From: an uncultured Endozoicomonas sp. | GTDB taxonomy: Bacteria; Pseudomonadota; Gammaproteobacteria; Pseudomonadales; Endozoicomonadaceae | Length of the DNA: 64,000 nt | Assembly (NCBI RefSeq): GCF_947495845.1 | Contig: NZ_CANMAO010000003.1 | Coordinates: forward strand, 209,308 to 273,307 | Direction of reading: 5' to 3' | In this document: positions 44,857 through 53,746 of the stretch, piece after piece | Layout of the letters: each line of letters opens with the position of its first letter | Numbering within the stretch: position 1 is the stretch's first letter | Program-made: the position numbers and the translations under genes | Notes under the pieces: model-generated | The model's input: the letters and a program-made list of their open reading frames with translations, nothing else | The model's database searches: none | Told to the model about the DNA's origin: nothing

Positions 44857-45768
44857 TTATTGTTTTATGCTTTTTAGGAATTGATTTAATAACTTTCGCT
44901 CACTATGAGAATTTATGAGAACAGTAAGTTTTGATATCTCAGTCGTTGAAATCAAAGAACTACCTTGTCTAACTATACTGCAAATATCGTCAAATTCCTT
45001 TTCATATGATGAGCACCAATTTGCCCAATACTTGAGGTCATTATGAGAAAATAAGCTAATGCCGGAATTGGTCAGTGAATTAAGATTATCCCAAATTCCG
45101 ACAATCAATCTTTTTCTAAGATCATTCTCAGGATATAGGGCAGAAAATCCTTTCAAAGTAGCAATTTTTTCTTCTCTATACTGTGGTCTTGGTAGCGTTC
45201 TACCTTCAATAGCTTCATTGTCAAGTATTTCTTTTTCTGAGAGTTCTTTTTCAATAACAATGTCGGGGTTTCGAGATCTAATCATCTGGTTTAGTTTACT
45301 GACTACAACATCAGGACAACCACGGTTTTTATGCGTCAATGACTTGAGTTTAGAGTGTATAGCATCAGCTCCTTGAGACCCCTGCCTGAGCGTTTCAATA
45401 TTTTTTTTGTACTCATCAGCAAAGAATAAAAAATCAGCAATGGTTTCTCGATGGCTTTGCTCAGTAACAGCCATATCAAAACTTCTGGAAAGCTGTTTGA
45501 ACTCCACGCCGAAGATGGTTTTACCACAATCTTTTCCAATATTAGTAACTATGCCATCTTTCGTGGTTCGGACTATGTAGCCGCTGTTGTGTGGTTGCCT
45601 GCAATTCATGAGGCCGCATTGAACAGGGTGAGGAAAGACGTATCTGCCAATAATTTCTTTCAATTTATAGTCACTAGAGTCTAATTTTTCATGGTATCCA
45701 GCTATCTCAGTGACATCTGTCCATGTCTCTACCTTAACAAACTTTTTATCTTCTTTTAGGGTGATCAT
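44857..45768 (-). CDS. Mobile-element passenger gene with Cys motif, unknown function (303 residues)
   Basis: The 303-residue protein has a Cys-rich segment near residues 46-87: HPVQCGLMNCRQPHNSGYIV, then a later NIGKDCGKTIFG. Cys 51, 56 and 81 with a nearby His could hold zinc. The rest is helical with charged stretches (LSEKEILDNEAIEG). I recall similar GKDCGK segments in phage-linked proteins of unknown function, but cannot name a family. It lies on the opposite strand to the transposase and could serve mobility, target choice or host benefit. Confidence 0.65.
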   Translation of the reverse strand: MITLKEDKKFVKVETWTDVTEIAGYHEKLDSSDYKLKEIIGRYVFPHPVQCGLMNCRQPHNSGYIVRTTKDGIVTNIGKDCGKTIFGVEFKQLSRSFDMAVTEQSHRETIADFLFFADEYKKNIETLRQGSQGADAIHSKLKSLTHKNRGCPDVVVSKLNQMIRSRNPDIVIEKELSEKEILDNEAIEGRTLPRPQYREEKIATLKGFSALYPENDLRKRLIVGIWDNLNSLTNSGISLFSHNDLKYWANWCSSYEKEFDDICSIVRQGSSLISTTEISKLTVLINSHSERKLLNQFLKSIKQ

Positions 45769-45931
45769 TATGAGAGCTTTGAAAGACTATGTGCGTATAA
45801 GCATACACGACACTTTATATGGTAAAAAAGAGTCATTCAGAGCCAAAAAAATGAATTTCTGGGATTATTCCTATAGATCGATATTTTAGTTATAAAAACA
45901 GGATTTAATATAACAGCATGCCTGATTTCAG

Positions 45932-45954
45932 GCACACGTTGGTTCACCAGCTAG
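45932..45954. repeat. Right terminal inverted repeat of the mobile element
   Basis: 23 bp beginning GCACACGTTGGTTCACC and ending CAGCTAG, the exact reverse complement of the left end. Confidence 0.93.
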
Positions 45955-45963
45955 CCCTGATAA
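45955..45963. repeat. Target-site duplication, right copy
   Basis: CCCTGATAA directly follows the right end of the element. Confidence 0.93.
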
Positions 45964-47196
45964 TGAATCCAACTTTTTAGAAAAAGCAATCAGATGATGC
46001 ATAAACTCTCCATCAGATCTTTCCTCTTTACTGCTCAGAAGTCGAAATAATGCTTGATTGGCTCGATTTACATGCCGGAATATTGTCTGTGCCATGCCAC
46101 CTACGGAGTCCGATAAACAATCAAATCTCACACCCGCCTGAAAATCACCTTTAACTGCGAATTTCCGCCACCAAAAATGCTTTTCAGCATAGTCGACATG
46201 ATCCTGAATTATGGATAGAAGTTCTTCAACACTCTTTCCTGAATCATCTTTGGCACTGCCAATAACAGGTTCAAATGACTCTTTGCTTAAACCAACTTGG
46301 TCGCTCAAGCTGTCGGCGTACTCAAGACAATCCACCAAATCATAATATTCTTTTAATTTATCATTTTTTGCATAACTACAAGCTTTACAAAAATAGTCTC
46401 TTGCTTCATTAAATCCGTCTGTTTTTAAAGACAGAACGCCTAATGAATAATAAAGGTTATATCTGGCCTTGGGGTTTATCTGAATACAATAATCTTCCAA
46501 GATAGCCTCAAATGGTTGCAGATATTCAATACCATGCTTTGCAGAAGCCCAATCATCAATACCCTCTATTGCTTTGTAGCAGATACTCCCTAACGGCCAG
46601 CTTATGGTACTTTTCAGATCCCCAATACTCTTTTCTGTAAGCAAAGTGTCGCCCAATAACTCAAGAGCAAGATCAATGACCAGATTTCCACGCTTGTTTT
46701 CCTTACTCGACAGACTTCCAATCATGTATACCAGCGTTTTTTCTATAAGATGATCCCTTTTGGATAGCATAGCTGCTGTCTTGTATGAAACTCGTTGGCA
46801 ACCCCTTAACAATCGAATATAACGTTGCACATCAATGAGCTGCTGAAATAGATCGCGTACTTCTTTATCCGAGATTGACGACCTATCGAATCCCCGCCCA
46901 CCTTCTGGGACAGTGTTTTGGATTCTTACTGCCTGATCAATTAATTGAAGAGCTTGCTCGCCGAGCCTACCTCGCTCATCACGATCAGAAGAAAATTGAT
47001 CATCATATTTTCTCAGCTTTGTATCTCTTTGAGTGATCCTTTTTTCACTGATTTTTATTCTAAGATCTGGATGAGAAGACTTCCTTTTTAAGCGAGAGCG
47101 TGGATTGTAATCATCCGGTTTATTATCATTTGGGAGAGACTTGCCATTACAATAATAAGTTGTTACAAGCCCTCTTCCGGTTCTAACTGAATCCAT
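45955..47196 (-). pseudogene. 5' part of the split gene (TPR-like helical protein)
   Basis: This frame encodes the first 414 residues and then runs into the mobile element, where it adds LAGEPTCA and stops at 45928. AGGATAACC precedes the ATG. The N-terminus is basic and charged (SRLKRKSSHPDLRIKISEKR). From about residue 250 helical pairs such as YNLYYSLGVLSLKTDGFNEA then RDYFCKACSYA look like TPR units. Joined to 42356-41703 it would make 631 residues. It lies between ubiT and ubiV, but I see no link to quinone synthesis. It may still make a truncated protein. Confidence 0.75.
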
Positions 47197-47249
47197 GGTT
47201 ATCCTAGAGCGTCATTAATGTGTTTGATTACAGCCGGCCACAGTAAACC

Positions 47250-47270
47250 TTATCCCGAACTATGGGATAA
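47250..47270. other. Small hairpin between ubiV and the split gene
   Basis: TTATCCC pairs with GGGATAA across a 7-base loop. It is downstream of ubiV and upstream of the split gene start. No T-run follows, so it is not a clear terminator; it might be an operator. Confidence 0.3.
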
Positions 47271-47358
47271 ATCATAAAGCCGACAGATTAAAGACACCGT
47301 CGTGCTTAGAAAGTTCACCAAACCGGCTTTCACCCTCCCCAAAAATAACCGTCACGCT

Positions 47359-48243
47359 TCATGTGGGGATATGGTCAATTCCCCGTTGACCAAACCAGTA
47401 ACCATTTAATGTCTTCGTATCGCTATTGCCCTGTACAACCCCTTTGCTAATTATGGACTCTGCCAACCTTTGGGCTACACCGAAAATGTCACCAGAATGT
47501 GCAGACAAACGGACACCGTTGACACCTTCAGACTCGATACCATGCCACTGATCGAGTATGTCATGGCACTGACCGGATAATGTCTGGATACCATTCATAA
47601 CAAACAATGCATCACCTTCCTGAGTGGCCAGTGGGATACCAGAAGCGGTTTTCAGACAGGCAAAGCCACAATTATCCTTACTGTTATTTTCAGCACGGGC
47701 AGTAAAACACCGGGCTGAATAAGCCAATGGAAGATACCCATAACCAAACACTTCGGTTTCCAGCTTCTGGGCACCCAGCTCAGGCAACCTCTTTGTGATC
47801 ATCTTGAGATGATCAAAAGACAGCTCTACCGGCATCACCCAACGTTTCAGGCCTTTGTCATGCAATACTGTCAGTGCCTCAGCACTGTATAGATTAACCG
47901 AAGGACCGGTGGTGAAAGGTAACCCAACTTTAGAGAGATAATGCACCGCACTCATATCATTGGCTTCCGCCAGAAATTCACCATTACCACAAATTTTGCT
48001 GACTTGTGACAACTCCGACTCTGCCTCTATCAAGGTCAGGGTAGACAGCACGACTTCTTTGCCTTTTGCCTGTAACATTCTGGCAATGTATAGCCAGTCA
48101 TCCAGCTTCAACTCCCGACGTTTGGAGCAGACTACCTCCCCCAAATACACGCGGTCAAAGGCAGACTCAGCCACCTTTTCATAAAAGGCAATCACTTCGG
48201 CTTTAGGCCAGAAGAAGAGCAACGGCCCGAGAGTAATTTGCAT
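47359..48243 (-). CDS. ubiV: UbiV, U32-family protein of O2-independent ubiquinone hydroxylation
   Basis: The 294-residue protein matches YhbV/UbiV (MQITLGPLLFFWPKAEVIAF, VYLGEVVCSKRREL, VEVFGYGYLPLAYSARC). The four iron-sulfur ligands known in E. coli UbiV fit: one Cys near residue 39, then Cys-x12-Cys-x3-Cys in RCFTARAENNSKDNCGFAC. With UbiU it forms the [4Fe-4S] complex that hydroxylates the quinone ring using prephenate instead of O2. AAGGA precedes the ATG. ubiU lies upstream; a 159-bp foldback repeat separates the two. Confidence 0.94.
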   Translation of the reverse strand: MQITLGPLLFFWPKAEVIAFYEKVAESAFDRVYLGEVVCSKRRELKLDDWLYIARMLQAKGKEVVLSTLTLIEAESELSQVSKICGNGEFLAEANDMSAVHYLSKVGLPFTTGPSVNLYSAEALTVLHDKGLKRWVMPVELSFDHLKMITKRLPELGAQKLETEVFGYGYLPLAYSARCFTARAENNSKDNCGFACLKTASGIPLATQEGDALFVMNGIQTLSGQCHDILDQWHGIESEGVNGVRLSAHSGDIFGVAQRLAESIISKGVVQGNSDTKTLNGYWFGQRGIDHIPT

Positions 48244-48325
48244 GGGTTAATCCTTTTTATGCCCCAGGAATTAAGGAGCAGAAAATCTAAACTTTACGAT
48301 GAATCAATTTTTAAAATGGCTTTTA

Positions 48326-48484
48326 TACCAATTCTGCTTTTAAATTATGGGCTGTGCAGCCATTTTGGTCGACTGGATCTGTGTTGAAGTTCCTCGCCAT
48401 AGCTACGGCTATGACTCGTCTCTTCGCCTTGCCCAGCCGGCCAAAATAACTTGCTCACTCCATAATTTAAAAGCGACATTGGTA
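48326..48484. repeat. 159-bp foldback repeat (type A), copy 2, between ubiU and ubiV
   Basis: TACCAATTCTGCTTTTAAAT at one end and ATTTAAAAGCGACATTGGTA at the other. It has the same length and plan as the copy at 22339-22497 and lies at once after the ubiU stop codon. Its centre is CATAGCTACGGCTATG. Confidence 0.88.
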
Positions 48485-49504
48485 TTACTGCCAGGTTCGA
48501 CTATATGCGCCAAGTGTCGTTTGGCTTCCTTCAGATAATCGACCCAACCCGGACATCCAACGGTCATTGGTAGCAAAGGCAGCAGGGTTTGCCTGATAGT
48601 GATCAATGGCTTCCCGCCATATTCTGACAACCTCGGCAACATAAGCCGGGCTACGCTGACGACCTTCAATTTTTACCGCACTGATGCCCGCCTCATGGAG
48701 CTGCGGGATCAAATCCAGTGTATTCAGGCTGGTTGGCTCTTCGATTGCATGACTGATATGACCATTCACAGCAAACCGACCTTTACACAGTGTTGGATAG
48801 CCTGCCTGTTCATTCTTTGCAAAACGATCAATCAACAACCCACCTAGACGGGTTTCCATGCCGTTTGCCGTTTCCTGCCAACGAACGGCAGAAGCCGGCG
48901 AGCATGCACCCGCAGTATTGGGTGATTCCCCCGTTACATAAGACGACAGAATACAGCGACCTTCTGCCATGATGCACAAACTACCAAAGGCAAATACCTC
49001 AAGCTCCACTGGGCTTTTCTGTGCCAGTCGCTCAACTTGCTTTAGAGAAAGCACCCGGGGTAAAACCGCCCGTTTAATACCAAAATGGTCGTGATAAAAA
49101 GACAGGCTGGCCTGATTGGTGGCTGACGCCTGAACCGACAAATGAAGATTCAGTCCAGGATGTCGTCTACTGGCGTAATCCAGGACGCTGATGTCCGCAG
49201 CGATGAGAGCATCGACACCGACGTCGGCACACATGTCCACCGCTTTCTGCCAACGATGCCAGTTTGTCGCCTGGGCGAAAGTGTTAACGGCAACAAATAG
49301 ACGTGCCTTTTTTCTATTTCCGTTTTTATGTGCAGGGTTGTGAGCATACTCAAGGGCTTTCAAAGCTCGCTGATCTGAGAAATTTAAACCGGCAAAATGA
49401 CGCGCATTGGTTTCATCACGAAAACCGATATAAACCGCATCGGCACCGTTATCAACGGCTGCTTTCAGGGAAGGAAGATTACCGGCGGGACACACCAATT
49501 CCAT
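48485..49504 (-). CDS. ubiU: UbiU, U32-family partner of UbiV
   Basis: From ATG 49504 (AAGGAA upstream) the product has 339 residues (E. coli 331). It starts MELVCPAGNLPSLKAAVDNG and carries the Fe-S Cys residues in GSLCIMAEGRC, SPNTAGACSPA and TLCKGRF. It ends LGAYSRTWQ, as in E. coli. A longer frame to 49534 has no better start. It works with UbiV and UbiT under low oxygen. A perfect FNR box lies about 114 bp upstream. Confidence 0.95.
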   Translation of the reverse strand: MELVCPAGNLPSLKAAVDNGADAVYIGFRDETNARHFAGLNFSDQRALKALEYAHNPAHKNGNRKKARLFVAVNTFAQATNWHRWQKAVDMCADVGVDALIAADISVLDYASRRHPGLNLHLSVQASATNQASLSFYHDHFGIKRAVLPRVLSLKQVERLAQKSPVELEVFAFGSLCIMAEGRCILSSYVTGESPNTAGACSPASAVRWQETANGMETRLGGLLIDRFAKNEQAGYPTLCKGRFAVNGHISHAIEEPTSLNTLDLIPQLHEAGISAVKIEGRQRSPAYVAEVVRIWREAIDHYQANPAAFATNDRWMSGLGRLSEGSQTTLGAYSRTWQ

Positions 49505-49617
49505 AGATTGTTCCTTGTTTGGTACCATGAGCACGTAGCGACGCCCTATTAAAGAGCAACCTGTACGTTCTGCTCATAGCTTTTTGTGCAGATTACCAGA
49601 CTGCACAAAAAACCAGC

Positions 49618-49631
49618 TTGATACTTATCAA
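49618..49631 (-). promoter_or_regulatory. FNR box upstream of ubiU
   Basis: TTGATACTTATCAA matches TTGAT-N4-ATCAA exactly. If placed at -41.5 the transcript would start near 49583; a TAATCT at 49595-49590 on the minus strand would then be the -10 box, weak in sequence but right in place. An 11-bp stem (TTTTTGTGCAG with CTGCACAAAAA, 49581-49610) overlaps that region. Confidence 0.8.
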
Positions 49632-49666
49632 GGAATAGGCTGAAAACCGAACTAAAGATGAGTAAT

Positions 49667-50248
49667 TTACGCACTGATCGCCAAAGGCTGCAACGGAAAC
49701 ACGTGCAGAGCTTTGTACTTTTTGCCGTCGGACGAAGGTTCACTCTGAAATAAAACCACTTCGGCCACCGTCATACGAAAACTGGGCAGATTGAAAAACT
49801 GACTGTGATTCACATATCTTGGCGATGTGAATCGCCCTAACGTCACGTGAGGATAAAAGTTACGGCGCTCCGGCTGAAAACCAGACTGCAGAGCGGCATA
49901 CTCACAGATGGCGGCAAGGCGCTTAAGCTCTTTCCCTGAATGCATATCCAGTGCCAGAATGCGTGACTTTCGACCATTAGGGAAAAATCGGAAACACCCC
50001 GTCATGCTGTCAAACATTTTACAGCCAGAAAAACCCTGTTCAAGACGAGCAATCAACGTATCAAGCTGATCTATGTTGCTGCTACCAAGAAACTTCAGGG
50101 TAATATGCTGCTGCTGCGGAACCACCCAGCGCACATCATGAGTATGTTCATCACCCGCCCTGTGAATCGCTTTTTTGTGCAGAGTTGCAGCAAGCTCAAG
50201 GGGAAGCCTTACTGCGAGAAACGTTCTGACCGCGCTATCCTTTGACAT
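49667..50248 (-). CDS. thpR: RNA 2',3'-cyclic phosphodiesterase ThpR
   Basis: The protein has the two His-x-Thr motifs of the 2H family: QHITLKFLG and PHVTLGRF, about 90 residues apart. The start of the domain is RTFLAVRLPLELAATLHKKA. From ATG 50248 it has 193 residues; a frame to 50308 adds 20 residues, but 50248 has GGTGA at good spacing. It opens 2',3'-cyclic phosphates in RNA or ligates tRNA halves in vitro. It follows menE by about 150 bp and might be the end of the men transcript. Confidence 0.88.
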   Translation of the reverse strand: MSKDSAVRTFLAVRLPLELAATLHKKAIHRAGDEHTHDVRWVVPQQQHITLKFLGSSNIDQLDTLIARLEQGFSGCKMFDSMTGCFRFFPNGRKSRILALDMHSGKELKRLAAICEYAALQSGFQPERRNFYPHVTLGRFTSPRYVNHSQFFNLPSFRMTVAEVVLFQSEPSSDGKKYKALHVFPLQPLAISA

Positions 50249-50395
50249 ATGTTCACCGGGATGATTCAGGTCATCTAATGCGCTGCAGCTACTGCCATTT
50301 AAATTCATGTTATTTTAACTTCAACGCCATACTGCCAAAACCAATTCAAACATTTTAGTGCATTCAAGGCAAATAGAGGAGAGATGATTCGCCCA

Positions 50396-51829
50396 TTAGG
50401 CCAATCTCTGAAATTCTTTACGATTTACTTTAATTCCCGAATTAGAAACAGTATCGGGAAATAAACGAACATGTTCCGGTATTTTAAACTTAGCCAGAGC
50501 ACCTGTCAGTAAAGTTTTCACCTCAAACTCATTGAGTTGACCATCGACAGTCTGCACATAGGCTAACGGACGATGCCCAAACTCCGTGTGTTCAACCGCC
50601 ACCACCACCGCCTGCACGATGTTTGGCAGCATTAATAACGCCTGCTCTATCTCTTCCGGATGAATATTTTCCCCTCCGGAAATCATCATATTATCGATGC
50701 GGCCATTGATTTTTATCTGCTCACCACACCACTCCCCTTTATCACCGGTATGAAACCATCCGGACTGATCCATAAGAGGCGTTACCTCACCGCTCTCAAA
50801 ATAGCCTTGCGCCAGAGTTTCGCCAGAGACCAGAATTTCATTATCCTCAGACAACGTGAGCTTTCTGTATGGCAAAACCCGGCCAGACGTGACACCACCA
50901 TGAACAAATTCAGGCTCTCCTGTACAAATCTGGGAGGCCATTTCTGTCATACCGTAGGTCGTCAGAAGGTTCACGCCCTGCTCCCTCGCTTTTGCCACCA
51001 AGGCTGGAGAAGCGACACCGCCACCGAGGAGAATATACCGAACCCCCAACGCGTGAAGATTAACGCCCTGCTCCAACAACCGAAACAACTGGGTGTTCAC
51101 CAGAGACAAATGCGAAATACGCTGCGTAGCCAGCATGTCCGCCAAAGATATTTTCTTTTGGAACAGCGCTACCGTAGCGCCGGCAAGCACACAGCGCATA
51201 ATGATCGCCAAACCACCCACATGAAACAACGGAAGCGACAACAACCAGGTATCACCTCTATTCAGAGGCAATTCCGACATTGAGCCACCGGCACTGTAAA
51301 AATGATTTTTATAACTGTGAGCAACGGCTTTTGGCGTGCCTGTTGTGCCGGATGTGGCAATCAAGTCAAAGACCGCATCCGGTGAGATATTGATAGACAC
51401 CGGATTATTCAATGTCTCTGAGCTCTCATAGAAGCACTCATAGAAACATTCATCAAAGCACTTATCGAAAGCATCCGGAAGGTCGTTTCCACTGGCTATT
51501 AACGAAGCGCCTATCCGTTTCCCATAATCTTCCCGCTGCGCTACAGGAAATGCAGGGTTCACCGGTGAAAAGATCCATTGCGACCTCAGGCAAGCAAACA
51601 ACAAGACAACGGTCTTCAAGGCATCTTCCGTCACAAAAAGAATTCGCTCACCTGCGTTTAACCCTTTTCCTGACAAATGCAAACGACATTGTTCAACCAT
51701 CTGATCCAGCTGGGTAAAAGAAATCGTATTTTCTTCTCCTGTGATGGCGATGGCTGATGGATGATGAATAGCCTGATAGCGTAGAGGGCACTCATGAATA
51801 GCGGGAAAAGAAAAAGGAGTATCTGTCAT
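50396..51829 (-). CDS. menE: o-Succinylbenzoate-CoA ligase
   Basis: The 477-residue AMP-forming ligase shows SGTTGTPKAVAHSYKNH, LPLFHVGGLAIIMRC, YGMTEMASQICTGEP, WFHTGDKGEW and INGRIDNMMISGGENIHPEE, and the catalytic Lys near the end (GIKVNRKEF). It activates o-succinylbenzoate for naphthoquinone ring closure. Its ATG overlaps the menC stop (ATGA). Last gene of menFDHBCE. Confidence 0.95.
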   Translation of the reverse strand: MTDTPFSFPAIHECPLRYQAIHHPSAIAITGEENTISFTQLDQMVEQCRLHLSGKGLNAGERILFVTEDALKTVVLLFACLRSQWIFSPVNPAFPVAQREDYGKRIGASLIASGNDLPDAFDKCFDECFYECFYESSETLNNPVSINISPDAVFDLIATSGTTGTPKAVAHSYKNHFYSAGGSMSELPLNRGDTWLLSLPLFHVGGLAIIMRCVLAGATVALFQKKISLADMLATQRISHLSLVNTQLFRLLEQGVNLHALGVRYILLGGGVASPALVAKAREQGVNLLTTYGMTEMASQICTGEPEFVHGGVTSGRVLPYRKLTLSEDNEILVSGETLAQGYFESGEVTPLMDQSGWFHTGDKGEWCGEQIKINGRIDNMMISGGENIHPEEIEQALLMLPNIVQAVVVAVEHTEFGHRPLAYVQTVDGQLNEFEVKTLLTGALAKFKIPEHVRLFPDTVSNSGIKVNRKEFQRLA

Positions 51830-52851
51830 CCACGTTCACAACATGTTGGATCAAAATCAATGGCATCACTGGCAGAAATATCACCAATGATCAGCTTCTG
51901 GCGAAAAACCGAGGCAGTATCCAAACCGGGTAACTCTTCAGGAATCCATCGGGCACTTAACTGATACAAAATATGCAAACCTATCACTGACTCATAGGAA
52001 GAGCTGATCATGGCACGAATTCCATGGTGCCGGGCGGACTCTATCAGCGCCTGACAACGCTTCAAACCGCCCACCAGCGTTGGCTTAATAATAATGGCCG
52101 CAAGACCTGACATTGGCTGCACAGTAAAACCCTGCTCCTGAACAGTTTCATCCAGAGCAAACCTTAAGCCCGTCTTATCATACAGTGTTGTAAAATCATC
52201 CACACACGCTGTCGGCTCTTCCACAAATGCAATACGCTGTAGGTCAATTGCACCCTTAAGTGCCTCTGCAAAATCACAGGCCTGATCAAAAGACCATTGT
52301 CGATTTGCATCCAGCTTTATACTGACGGAGTCCGGTAAAATTTGAAGTATTTGATGGATTCTAAACACATCGTCATCCCGCAAATGGCGACCGGTTTTCA
52401 CTTTAAATTCTGCAGGCCACTCTCCTTGCCAATGCTTCAATCGATCAACAATCTTCTGTATATCGCCTTGCAGCAACGGTGCTGATGGTTGTTCGGGTAG
52501 CCAATGATCTTGCTTCAGCCACCATAAAGCAGACTCTATGCCAAAAGAGACCGATGGCATTAAAGAGAAATTCTGTAAAAACGACAGATTTTCAATATCC
52601 TGCAACGACTCTTTGGCATTCATTGCGGAACAAAAGGAAAGAAGCTGTTTCTCAGCTTCTTTCAACGTCTCTCTGCTAAAGCCCGGTAATGGCGCAATAT
52701 CGCCATAACCAAAGCGATCCCCTGCCTGCAAGCAAAGAATCAAACCTTCCCGCTCACTGATTGAGTGTTGATTCACTGCGATCGGATGCTTTAGCGGCAG
52801 CCGATATTTAACAATATCAGCTTTCACTTTCATCATCGTGGGCATCACCAT
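51826..52851 (-). CDS. menC: o-Succinylbenzoate synthase
   Basis: The 341-residue enolase-superfamily enzyme has FKVKTGRHL with the catalytic Lys, SIKLDANRQWSFDQA, AFVEEPTA, FALDETVQEQ and IIIKPTLVGG: the metal-binding Asp, Glu and Asp and the second Lys. It dehydrates SHCHC. An ATG at 52851 is used; ATGs six and seven codons later are also possible. Confidence 0.93.
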   Translation of the reverse strand: MVMPTMMKVKADIVKYRLPLKHPIAVNQHSISEREGLILCLQAGDRFGYGDIAPLPGFSRETLKEAEKQLLSFCSAMNAKESLQDIENLSFLQNFSLMPSVSFGIESALWWLKQDHWLPEQPSAPLLQGDIQKIVDRLKHWQGEWPAEFKVKTGRHLRDDDVFRIHQILQILPDSVSIKLDANRQWSFDQACDFAEALKGAIDLQRIAFVEEPTACVDDFTTLYDKTGLRFALDETVQEQGFTVQPMSGLAAIIIKPTLVGGLKRCQALIESARHHGIRAMISSSYESVIGLHILYQLSARWIPEELPGLDTASVFRQKLIIGDISASDAIDFDPTCCERG

Positions 52852-52876
52852 GAGGGGGCGTTAGCAAGTTTGATAA

Positions 52877-53731
52877 TCAAGGATTACGACCAAAACGACC
52901 AAAGTCTGGCTGACGCTTTTCCAAAAATGCGTTGCGCCCTTCCTGAGCTTCTTCACTCATATAAAAGAGCAATGTCGCATTACCGGCCAACTCTTGCAGA
53001 CCTGTCTGACCATCACAATCGGCATTCATAGCGGATTTCAAGCAGCGTAACGCCAGTGGAGAGTGCTGAAGAATTTCACGACACCATTCAACGGTTGTCT
53101 TTTCAAGTTCTTCAAGGGGAACAACGGTGTTAACCAGCCCCATACTTTCTGCCTTTTGGGCATCGTACTGACGGCAGAGGAACCAGATTTCACGGGCCTT
53201 CTTCTGACCCACGATACGGGCCAGATAGCTGGCACCATACCCGCCATCAAAAGAACCTACTTTCGGCCCAGTCTGACCAAAACGTGCGTTATCCGCAGCA
53301 ATGGTCAAATCACACACAAGGTGCAGTACATGTCCACCACCAATGGCATAACCCGCCACCATGGCCACAACCGGTTTTGGGCAGGTGCGGATTTGGCGTT
53401 GCAAATCCAGAACATTCAGATGATGAGTGCCTTTGTCGTCTTTATAACCTGAGTCACCACGAACACTCTGATCGCCACCAGAACAAAAAGCCAGGTCGCC
53501 TGCGCCCGTCAGAATCACTACACCCACGGACTCATCAAATCGCGCCGATTCCAACGCTTTTTGAATTTCGACAATGGTCTGTGGTCGAAAGGCATTACGC
53601 TTTTCAGGACGGTTAATGGTAATTTTCGCAATACCTTCCGCCTGATGGTAAAGGATATCCTGAAAATCACCGGAGAGATTTTCCCAGATAACACCAGAAT
53701 CCAACTGCTTACTTTCAATCGCCATACTCAT
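52877..53731 (-). CDS. menB: 1,4-Dihydroxy-2-naphthoyl-CoA synthase
   Basis: The 284-residue crotonase-fold enzyme shows [57 protein letters not shown] and [19 protein letters not shown], all typical of MenB, and a conserved end ([20 protein letters not shown]). It closes the second ring. GAGGAG lies upstream of the ATG. Confidence 0.97.
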   Translation of the reverse strand: MSMAIESKQLDSGVIWENLSGDFQDILYHQAEGIAKITINRPEKRNAFRPQTIVEIQKALESARFDESVGVVILTGAGDLAFCSGGDQSVRGDSGYKDDKGTHHLNVLDLQRQIRTCPKPVVAMVAGYAIGGGHVLHLVCDLTIAADNARFGQTGPKVGSFDGGYGASYLARIVGQKKAREIWFLCRQYDAQKAESMGLVNTVVPLEELEKTTVEWCREILQHSPLALRCLKSAMNADCDGQTGLQELAGNATLLFYMSEEAQEGRNAFLEKRQPDFGRFGRNP

Positions 53732-53746
53732 TAACTCCTCAATTCC

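Larger units (their letters stand above)
42366..45954. mobile_element. 3.59-kb insertion element with 23-bp inverted ends and passenger genes
   Basis: The left end 42366-42388 (CTAGCTGGTGAACCAACG...) and the right end 45932-45954 are perfect 23-bp reverse complements. Both are bounded by the 9-bp duplication CCCTGATAA. Inside are one large transposase-like gene (plus strand) and two convergent minus-strand genes of unknown function. The element is visibly more AT-rich than the quinone genes on either side. It splits a 631-codon gene; excision with one target copy restores its frame. No family name is given because none was recognised. Confidence 0.92.
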
